This document shows, one piece after another, positions 7,245 to 12,824 of a DNA stretch of 12,824 nucleotides. The stretch comes from Planctomycetaceae bacterium (lineage in GTDB: Bacteria > Planctomycetota > Planctomycetia > Pirellulales > Pirellulaceae). A model generated the notes under the pieces. It was not told the origin of the DNA, did not search any database, and saw only the letters and a program-made list of their open reading frames with translations. How positions within the stretch are numbered: the first letter of the stretch is position 1; each line of letters begins with the position of its first letter. The DNA is taken from positions 1 to 12,824 of the forward strand of contig SLMF01000057.1 of assembly GCA_007133715.1 (NCBI GenBank). The letters run 5' to 3'. The position numbers were made by a program, and so were the translations under genes.

Positions 7245-8729
7245 TCAGGCGAATAGTTCTCGCACCGGCTGTCCCCTTCCATCTTCGGTCACGTAAAACG
7301 GTCGCTGCTCGACATCGAAAGCCGTTTGCGGGCTGATGCCCATCGCGGTCATGATCGTGGCATGCAAGTCCATCACCGAGACCGGGTTTTCGATGGCCAG
7401 ACAGGGCCGTTCCGGGGCCGAACGGCCGTACAGGAACCCTCGCTTCATGCCACCACCGAACAGCAATACGGACGACGAACCCGTAAAATGCCGGTGCAAA
7501 CCGTAGTGCTGCATTTCCTGCAAGACCTCGGTGGGAGCGGTCGCCTGATCTCGGGCATTGGAACCGGGAACCCCTTCGATGATCATGTCGCGGCTGAACT
7601 CGCTGGCCAGCACCACCAGGGTACGATCGAGCAACCCGCGAGCTTCGAGGTCCCGGATCAGCTGGGTCACCGGTCGGTCGATCTCGCGGTGCATCCGTGC
7701 CACGGTTGCGTGTCCGTTGGCGTGGGTATCCCAGTGCAAGAACGGTTCGTACTCGGTGGTCACTTCGATGAACCGGGCTCCGGCCTCGACCAGTCGGCGG
7801 GCGAGCAAGCAACCGCGCCCGAAGCGGCTGTTGTCGTAGATTTCCCGGCTTTCCGACGGTTCCAGGTTGATATCGAAAGCTTCGCGCTCTTGGGAACTCA
7901 ACAGCCGGTAGGCATGGTCGACGGCTCGCAGCATGGATTCCTGCTGATAGCTGCTCATATTTTCCCGCTGAGGCGACTGATCCAGCAGTTGGCGGTAGAA
8001 GCGATTTCGGTTGCTGAAGCGAGCGGGAGTCATTTGGCGAGGCGGTCGGACTGCCGCTGCGGCTTGTTCCGGGTAGGGCAGGTTCAGCGGGCCGAATTCG
8101 GCGCCAAAGAAGCCGGCGGTGGTGAAGGCTTTGATCTCTTCGTTTTCTCCGATGCCTTCCAGACGCTGGCCGATGTTGATGAAGGCCGGGACCACCGGAT
8201 TGCGTGGTCCCAGTACGCGAGCCATCCACGCGCCCAGATGGGGGCAGGCGACGGTCTGGGGCGGGACATAACCGGTGTGCCAATGATACTGGTGCCGGGA
8301 ATGCAAGATGTGCCCCAGATCGGGCAATACGTGGGAACGGATCAGCGTGGCCCGGTCCATGATGCTGGCCAGGTTCTCCAGCCCTTGGCAGATCTGGATC
8401 CCGTCGACGACCGTATCGATGGCCGGAAAGGTGCTCATGACCTTTTCGACCGGGGTTCCGACTTCGAACGGATGATACGTTTTGGGGTCGAACGTTTCGG
8501 GAGCGGCCATCCCGCCCGCCATCCAGATCAGGATGCAGGCATCCGCGGTGGGCTCGGGATGCGTGACCGGCAGTCCCTGGTCGGATCGCAGCAACCGTGG
8601 CCGGCCGGCCATCATTGCGGCCACGGAGGCGGCTCCCAGCTGCTGGAGGAATTCACGTCGTGAGCGGGCAACGTCCCTCTCGGGGCAGTCGCGCGAAAAT
8701 CGGTTCCCCGCCTCTCCGGTCACGGCCAT
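7245..8729 (-). CDS. DUF1501 family protein with Tat signal
   Basis: 494 residues, a full-length member of the DUF1501 family, which is related to the sulfatase/alkaline-phosphatase superfamily and has no established activity. S23-R-R-E-F-L28 followed by a hydrophobic stretch is a textbook twin-arginine signal, so the protein is probably exported folded. Family landmarks are WMAGGMAAPETFDPK (69-83), SHVLPDLGH (132-140), HWDTHANGH (332-340), a variant ASEFSRD (375-381) where relatives usually have GEFGRTP, GGGMKRGFLYG (425-435) and VMDLHATIM (452-460). The metal-type histidines and acidic residues are mostly kept. The ATG at 8727-8729 has a good ribosome site, AGGGAGA at 8737-8743, 7 nt away. 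It starts 15 nt after the stop of the DUF1549/DUF1553 gene, so the two form one operon, the usual planctomycete arrangement. The Tat signal is preceded by a ~22-residue extension. Confidence 0.93.
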   Translation of the reverse strand: MAVTGEAGNRFSRDCPERDVARSRREFLQQLGAASVAAMMAGRPRLLRSDQGLPVTHPEPTADACILIWMAGGMAAPETFDPKTYHPFEVGTPVEKVMSTFPAIDTVVDGIQICQGLENLASIMDRATLIRSHVLPDLGHILHSRHQYHWHTGYVPPQTVACPHLGAWMARVLGPRNPVVPAFINIGQRLEGIGENEEIKAFTTAGFFGAEFGPLNLPYPEQAAAAVRPPRQMTPARFSNRNRFYRQLLDQSPQRENMSSYQQESMLRAVDHAYRLLSSQEREAFDINLEPSESREIYDNSRFGRGCLLARRLVEAGARFIEVTTEYEPFLHWDTHANGHATVARMHREIDRPVTQLIRDLEARGLLDRTLVVLASEFSRDMIIEGVPGSNARDQATAPTEVLQEMQHYGLHRHFTGSSSVLLFGGGMKRGFLYGRSAPERPCLAIENPVSVMDLHATIMTAMGISPQTAFDVEQRPFYVTEDGRGQPVRELFA

Positions 8730-8744
8730 CGTTGCATCTCCCTG

Positions 8745-10688
8745 TCACTGTACCAGTTGAAATTCGGGCAGCATGAACAGCGACCACAGCAGATCCTCGA
8801 GCGGCTCCGGCTGGGGCGGTTCGCCCAGTAATTTTTCGGCAATCGCCAGCTCTGCCTCGGTGGGCGAACGGGAGAGCGCCGCGGTGAACAGCCAATGGAT
8901 CAGCGGCTCAGCTCGCAGAGAGCCCTCCGCAACGACTCCGCCGGCCGCCCGACCCGCCGGCTCGCGTTCCAGCAGTCGCTGGGCCCCGACGGAGATCGCG
9001 TCGGCCAGTTCCTGTCCGTTGCTCAATTGGATCGCTTCCAGCGTGGTCAGTTCATTCGGCCGCATGCTCACGATCTGGTCGCGAGTCGGTCGGCCCAAGG
9101 AGGTCATGAAGGCATTGTTGTTCATCAATGACGCGCGGACCGCCCGTCTCGACCCTTCGTCGGCCGCGGGCCACGGCACCGAGGCATCCGGCCGGTCGGG
9201 ACCCGCACCGGTGATCTGCCAGACCGCATCCAGAAATTGCTCCGCCGTCATGCGGCGAGCCTGCGGTCCGCGGAACACCGCGGCGTCGGAATCCGCCGTC
9301 GAGGCGACCGTGACAACCCGCGCTTGATACGCTTGCGACGAAGCGATCAGCCGTAGCGTCGCCTGCAGGTCATAACCCTCGGCCGCCAGGTGCACCGCCA
9401 AATAATCCAGCAGATCCGCGTCCCAGGGCGGGGTCTCCAGTGCATCCACCGGATGCACGATCCCCCGTCCCATCAAACGGTGCCACAAACGGTTGACGAC
9501 CGTGCGTGTCAAACGACCGTTGTCCGGATGCGTCATCAGCTCTGCCAACTGCCGCAGTCGCTCCGGCTGGGGGGCATCCGCCGGTATCTGGCCCAGCTCC
9601 GGAAAAATCCAAGCAGGCTCCGCATATCGACTCTGCGGCGTTTCACAACGGTGGATCTCCAACGGACGGGTGGCAAACACTGCGGCCAAAGAGTAGGTTT
9701 CGTCCAACGTCCAGCGATCGACGAAACTGTTGTGGCACGAAGCGCACTTCATGTTGATCCCCAGAAACGCCTGGGAAACATTCTGTGCGAACTGAACTTC
9801 GGGCTCCTGACTGGCACTCACGTCTCCTCGCCACCGGATCCCGCGGGCGAAACCGTCCGATTCGGGACCGGGGTTCACCAGTTCCCGGACCATCTGATCG
9901 TACGGCTTGTTTGCAACCAACGACTGATAAAGCCAGCCCGTGATCTGCCGCCGGCCTCCGGTGATGAAGCCCGTTCCCGTGTAATCGTTCCGTAGCAGGT
10001 CGTTCCAGAAACTCATCCAGTGACCGGCGTATGCCTGCCGATCGCCTAACAACTCGTCGATCAGTCGTTCGCGTTTTCGGGAATCCTGATCCGAGACAAA
10101 CTCGGCCAGTCGTTCGTAGGGGGGCAATTGGCCGATCAGATCAAGCGACAGGCGTCGGAAGAAGGCGGCGTCCCCGATCGGTGCCAAGGGTGCCAAGCCT
10201 TGTTCGGCCAGGTAGCGGTTGACCAGACGATCCACCGGATGCTGGCTCCCGTCGACCGCAGGCGGGAGTTCCGGATTCCTGGGCAGTAAGGGGGGTTCAT
10301 GCGCGGTCGGGTGGAATGAGAAACCGGGCTCCCACTCGGCTCCTTCCTCGACCCACCGCCGTAGCAAATCGATCTCTTCGTCCGTCAGCCCGGCTTCTCC
10401 GGGAGGCATTCGAAGTACTTCGATCTCGTGGATCACCCGAGCGATCAATTCGCTGGCGTCGCTGTCGCCAGGCACGACGGCCGGCCCCGACCAGCCGCCT
10501 TTCAGGAGGTCCGCTCGGGTATTCATCGACAGGCGTCCCTGCGCCTCGCCTCCCGTATGGCAATTCATACAGTGCTGCCGGAAAATCGGTACGATCTGGT
10601 GGGCAAAATCGACCTCTCCAGCAGCAGCCACCGAAACGCCGATGATGAGCCCCCACAGCAGGAAAAGCGGCAATCGCGAATGCAACAT
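8745..10688 (-). CDS. Planctomycete cytochrome-like protein: PSCyt1 + DUF1549 + DUF1553
   Basis: 647 residues, exported; signal peptide ~1-23 (hydrophobic, ending VAAAG). The PSCyt1 domain (~25-120) carries C40-M-N-C43-H44, a CxxCH haem-c site, followed by the MPPGEAGLTDEEIDLLRRWV segment typical of the family. DUF1549 (~150-345) contains FFRRLSLDLIGQLPP and a second CxxCH, C315-A-S-C318-H319, next to FVDRWTLDE. DUF1553 (~385-645) contains VVNRLWHRLMGRGIVHPVD and FLDAVWQITG. Most relatives are 750-1100 residues; this one lacks the long insert usually found between the domains. The family is abundant in Planctomycetes and pairs with DUF1501, as here. Its reaction is unknown; electron transfer linked to breakdown of complex substrates has been suggested only from context. 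The ATG at 10686-10688 has a ribosome site, GAGGG, 7 nt upstream. It is first in a two-gene operon with the DUF1501 gene. Confidence 0.93.
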   Translation of the reverse strand: MLHSRLPLFLLWGLIIGVSVAAAGEVDFAHQIVPIFRQHCMNCHTGGEAQGRLSMNTRADLLKGGWSGPAVVPGDSDASELIARVIHEIEVLRMPPGEAGLTDEEIDLLRRWVEEGAEWEPGFSFHPTAHEPPLLPRNPELPPAVDGSQHPVDRLVNRYLAEQGLAPLAPIGDAAFFRRLSLDLIGQLPPYERLAEFVSDQDSRKRERLIDELLGDRQAYAGHWMSFWNDLLRNDYTGTGFITGGRRQITGWLYQSLVANKPYDQMVRELVNPGPESDGFARGIRWRGDVSASQEPEVQFAQNVSQAFLGINMKCASCHNSFVDRWTLDETYSLAAVFATRPLEIHRCETPQSRYAEPAWIFPELGQIPADAPQPERLRQLAELMTHPDNGRLTRTVVNRLWHRLMGRGIVHPVDALETPPWDADLLDYLAVHLAAEGYDLQATLRLIASSQAYQARVVTVASTADSDAAVFRGPQARRMTAEQFLDAVWQITGAGPDRPDASVPWPAADEGSRRAVRASLMNNNAFMTSLGRPTRDQIVSMRPNELTTLEAIQLSNGQELADAISVGAQRLLEREPAGRAAGGVVAEGSLRAEPLIHWLFTAALSRSPTEAELAIAEKLLGEPPQPEPLEDLLWSLFMLPEFQLVQ

Positions 10689-10730
10689 GAGCCGACCCTC
10701 GTTCCCAGGGTTTGAAACTCGCCACGGGGC

Positions 10731-10736
10731 ATTATA
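10731..10736 (-). promoter_or_regulatory. -10 element for the DUF1549/DUF1553 operon
   Basis: On the minus strand this is a perfect TATAAT. Transcription would start near 10724, leaving a leader of about 35 nt before the ATG at 10688. I find no convincing -35 hexamer 16-18 nt upstream, so an activator may be needed or the site may be weak. Confidence 0.45.
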
Positions 10737-10827
10737 GCGACAGCCGCCAGATGACTACCCCGAACCGGCCACCGTCCACCTGATTCTAATTGCTCGCGGG
10801 ATTCTTGCGGCCCGTTTGCAGGTCCGG

Positions 10828-10856
10828 TACCCAGGCCCGGCGGAGGCTGTTATAAC
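10828..10856 (+). promoter_or_regulatory. Extended -10 promoter candidate for the TRAP operon
   Basis: TG-T-TATAAC (10848-10856) matches an extended -10 with 5/6 in the hexamer. TACCCA (10828-10833, 3/6) lies 17 nt upstream as a poor -35. The predicted start is near 10863. Together with the minus-strand -10 at 10731-10736 it makes a divergent promoter region of about 280 bp (10689-10970) with no gene in it. Confidence 0.4.
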
Positions 10857-10955
10857 GGTGCGACCGGGGGTTGCGACTCTACGGGGTCCGCTTGGTCGGG
10901 CAGACGGTGGAAGCAGCGGCTAATGATAACCCTGCGTCCCGGGGGGGGTCGTGGG

Positions 10956-10962
10956 GGAGGAG
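10956..10962 (+). promoter_or_regulatory. Strong ribosome-binding site favouring a GTG start for dctP
   Basis: GGAGGAG at 10956-10962 is 8 nt before GTG at 10971. An upstream in-frame ATG at 10923 has only a modest GGAAG and would add a Gly/Arg-rich 16-residue tail, RPGGGRGGGAGG, ahead of the signal peptide, which is unlike other members of the family. Confidence 0.5.
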
Positions 10963-10970
10963 CAGGTGGA

Positions 10971-11990
10971 GTGGATCGTCGAGCTTTATCGTTTTTTGGC
11001 GAAGGCCTGCTGGTGGGCGTGCTGGTCGCCACCGCCGGGTTCGCCCTGGTCGTGCGGCAGCAGAGCCAGGGGGAGCAGCAGGATCGCCGGATTGTCTTGA
11101 AGTTGGGCCATGGTCTGGATCAGAATCATCCGGTACATCAGGCGATGGTCTACATGGCCCAGCGGTTGGACGAGCGTTCGGGCGGGTTGGTCGAACTGCA
11201 GGTGTTTCCCAACGAACAGCTGGGTTCGGAGACGGAGTGCATCGAGCAATTACAGCGGGGAGCGCTGGCGATGACCAAGACGTCGACGGCACCGCTGGAG
11301 GGCTTTGTGCCGGACATGGCCGTGTTCGGTCTGCCCTATGTCTTTGAAAATAACGACCATTTCTGGCGGGTCTTGGAGAGTCCGCTGGGACAGGAAATGC
11401 TGGTGGCGGGTCAGTCGGTGGGACTGCACGGTTTGTGTTATTACGACGCGGGCAGCCGCAGCTTTTACACGATTGATCGGCCGATCTTGACCCCCGAAGA
11501 TTTGAGCGGTCTTCGGATCCGGGTGCAGCAGAGCAAGACGGCGATGGACATGGTGGAAGCACTGGGCGGGTCACCCACACCGATTGCGTGGGGAGAACTC
11601 TACACGGCGTTGCAGCAGCGGCTGGTCGACGGGGCGGAGAACAACCCGCCCAGTTTTTTCAGCAACCGCCATTTCGAGGTCTGCCGCCACCTCTCGTTGA
11701 ACGAACATACACAGGTCCCGGACATGCTGATGATCAGCCAGCGGGTGTGGGAGCGCTTGCCGCCTCAGGTTCAGCGTTGGGTCCAGGAGTCGGCGGACGA
11801 ATCGTCGTTGTACCAGCGGCGGTTGTGGGAGGAGGAGACGCAGCGGGCCTTGGAATACGTGCAGGAACAGGGGGTCCAGGTGCATTATCCGGACAAATCG
11901 CAGTTCGCAGAACGTATCGAGTCGCTGCATCGCAGTTACGAGGGCACCTCGGTAGGCGAGCTGCTGCGGCGGATCGAGGAGATGCGGTAA
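10971..11990 (+). CDS. dctP: TRAP transporter substrate-binding protein (DctP family)
   Basis: Extracytoplasmic solute receptor of a tripartite ATP-independent periplasmic transporter, which binds an organic acid and delivers it to DctQM. From the GTG the protein has 339 residues (355 from the alternative ATG at 10923). MDRRALSFF and a hydrophobic stretch form the signal peptide or anchor. The mature part has LKLGHGLDQNHPVHQAM, LQVFPNEQLGSETE, and the conserved DLSGLRIRVQQSK, whose arginine (R184) normally pairs with the substrate carboxylate. WGELYTALQQRLVDGAENN follows, with the asparagine near the ligand pocket. It is divergent from the DUF1549/DUF1553 operon and first in dctPQM; only 4 nt separate its TAA from dctQ. 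The substrate cannot be told from sequence; C4-dicarboxylates, sugar acids and keto acids are all known for this family. No lipobox cysteine is seen in the signal region, so it may be membrane-anchored or secreted free. Confidence 0.92.
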   Translation: MDRRALSFFGEGLLVGVLVATAGFALVVRQQSQGEQQDRRIVLKLGHGLDQNHPVHQAMVYMAQRLDERSGGLVELQVFPNEQLGSETECIEQLQRGALAMTKTSTAPLEGFVPDMAVFGLPYVFENNDHFWRVLESPLGQEMLVAGQSVGLHGLCYYDAGSRSFYTIDRPILTPEDLSGLRIRVQQSKTAMDMVEALGGSPTPIAWGELYTALQQRLVDGAENNPPSFFSNRHFEVCRHLSLNEHTQVPDMLMISQRVWERLPPQVQRWVQESADESSLYQRRLWEEETQRALEYVQEQGVQVHYPDKSQFAERIESLHRSYEGTSVGELLRRIEEMR

Positions 11991-11994
11991 GCCC

Positions 11995-12558
11995 ATGTTG
12001 AAGTGGATGATTTTGGTCAAGCGGGGATTGACGAAACTGTTGGAATGGGTGGTGATCCTGGTGGTCGCGGCCTTGGTGTTGGACGTTCTGTGGGGGGTCT
12101 GCAGCCGTTTTGTGCTGCGATCACCCAGTCGCTGGACGGAAGAAGTGGCCACGATGCTGTTAATTTGGGTGGCCTTGTTGGGTGCCGCGGTGGCTTTTGG
12201 CCGGAACGAGCACCTGGGGGTGGACTATCTGTTTAACAAACTGGATCCGGGTGCTCAGCGGGTGCTGGCCGTGATCATTCAGTTGCTGGTGGCGGCGTTT
12301 GCATCGGCGGCCATGGTGGCTGGCGGTTATGTATTGGTCAGCGAGACGCTGGCGGTGGGGCAGGTTTCACCCGCTTTGGGTATCCGCACGGGTTATGTGT
12401 ACCTGGCGGTCCCGGTCAGCGGCACGTTCATTGTACTGTTCTGCTTGGAGCGAATTGCGGAATTGCTGGCGGGCCCCGGCCAGGTGGCACCCCGCACGAG
12501 CGTGGAACCGGGCGGCCGCTGGTCGTCCGATGCGCCCCGTTCCTCAGGCTCTGCCTGA
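11995..12558 (+). CDS. dctQ: TRAP transporter small permease (DctQ family)
   Basis: 187 residues; small membrane subunit of the TRAP transporter that couples the binding protein to the DctM channel. Four hydrophobic helices are visible at about 16-36, 50-69, 88-112 and 133-155. Between helices 1 and 2 lies the conserved SRWTEEVATMLLIW segment, and FGRNEHLGVDYL sits at the end of helix 2, both typical of DctQ. The last ~30 residues are a hydrophilic, Pro/Ser-rich tail. ATG at 11995 follows the dctP stop by 4 nt, so the two genes are translationally close; GAGGAG at 11976-11981 is a possible but distant ribosome site (13 nt). Confidence 0.92.
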   Translation: MLKWMILVKRGLTKLLEWVVILVVAALVLDVLWGVCSRFVLRSPSRWTEEVATMLLIWVALLGAAVAFGRNEHLGVDYLFNKLDPGAQRVLAVIIQLLVAAFASAAMVAGGYVLVSETLAVGQVSPALGIRTGYVYLAVPVSGTFIVLFCLERIAELLAGPGQVAPRTSVEPGGRWSSDAPRSSGSA

Positions 12559-12623
12559 CGGCTAGCCGGAGGGCACGGGGCCGGGCAGGAGAAACGGTGG
12601 CCGGGTGACCGATTTGCGGTCGG

Positions 12624-12637
12624 GCAAAAGTTTTTGC
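12624..12637. repeat. Small inverted repeat between dctQ and dctM
   Basis: GCAAAA and TTTTGC are exact reverse complements separated by two bases. The 99-nt gap between dctQ and dctM (12559-12657) is otherwise featureless GC-rich sequence. The repeat could make a weak mRNA hairpin that sets the level of the large permease, but its loop is very short and it may be chance. Confidence 0.2.
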
Positions 12638-12657
12638 GAAAGGCAGGCGTTCGGCTG

Positions 12658-12824
12658 ATGGAATCGCAGATCCTGATTCTGGTAATCACCTTTCTGATCT
12701 TGTTGATGATGGGAGTTCCGGTGGCAGTGGCCCTGGGCACGTCGACATATTTGGCCGTGTTTTCGCTGGGCGAGGTGCCGACCGGTTTCATCATCGCCCA
12801 GCGGATGTCGACCGGGATCGCCAG
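12658..12824 (+). CDS. dctM: TRAP transporter large permease (DctM family), N-terminal part (3' truncated by window)
   Basis: The first 55 codons of the large membrane subunit, which forms the sodium- or proton-driven channel of the TRAP transporter; family members have about 430 residues, so most of the gene lies beyond the window. The visible part is a hydrophobic first helix (ILILVITFLILLMMGVPVAV) followed by ALGTSTYLAVFSLGEVP and then IIAQRM, the usual DctM start. The ATG at 12658 has a weak ribosome site, AGG at 12645-12647. It follows dctQ by 99 nt, a wider gap than that between dctP and dctQ. Confidence 0.9.
   Translation, partial: MESQILILVITFLILLMMGVPVAVALGTSTYLAVFSLGEVPTGFIIAQRMSTGIA

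Noticed and set aside
7326..8663. 445-codon open frame on the plus strand, antisense to the DUF1501 gene
   Set aside because: No family resemblance or plausible ribosome site. It is a codon-bias shadow of the real minus-strand gene.

Overview
The window looks like chromosomal DNA from a GC-rich planctomycete, most likely of the Pirellulales/Planctomycetales type. The best evidence is the pair on the minus strand: a secreted cytochrome-like protein with DUF1549 and DUF1553 domains next to a Tat-exported DUF1501 protein, a combination largely restricted to Planctomycetes and their relatives. A large zinc-ribbon / membrane / alpha-alpha-toroid protein of planctomycete style supports this. No mobile element, CRISPR array, rRNA or tRNA gene is visible, and the window reads as ordinary, tightly packed chromosome. 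It holds eight protein-coding genes, two of them cut by the window edges.

Layout. (1) 1-1382, plus: the C-terminal two thirds of phenylalanyl-tRNA synthetase beta chain (pheT). (2) 1383-1562: leader with a TTGACA-type promoter candidate and a nested hairpin. (3) 1563-4679, plus: one unbroken 1038-residue frame that joins a complete GTP-dependent PEP carboxykinase to a complete fold-type-I PLP aminotransferase. (4) 4680-4781: convergent intergenic gap with a perfect 11-bp inverted repeat, a likely shared terminator. (5) 4782-6959, minus: membrane protein with cytosolic zinc ribbon and exported prenyltransferase/squalene-cyclase-like toroid. (6) 6960-7244: its long leader, a very good sigma-70-like promoter and the terminator of the next operon. 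(7) 7245-10688, minus: two-gene operon, DUF1549/DUF1553 then DUF1501. (8) 10689-10970: divergent promoter region. (9) 10971-12824, plus: TRAP transporter operon dctP-dctQ-dctM, the last gene cut by the window end.

How the parts relate. The most unusual feature is the PEPCK-aminotransferase fusion. PEPCK interconverts oxaloacetate and PEP, and an aspartate-type aminotransferase makes or uses oxaloacetate (an alanine-type one would use pyruvate). A fused enzyme could therefore couple amino-acid nitrogen and carbon to gluconeogenesis or anaplerosis. All expected active-site residues of both halves are present, so both are probably active; the aminotransferase substrate is not known. The TRAP operon imports an unidentified organic acid and is divergent from the DUF1549/1553-DUF1501 operon. 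No sequence feature ties the transporter to the fusion enzyme functionally.
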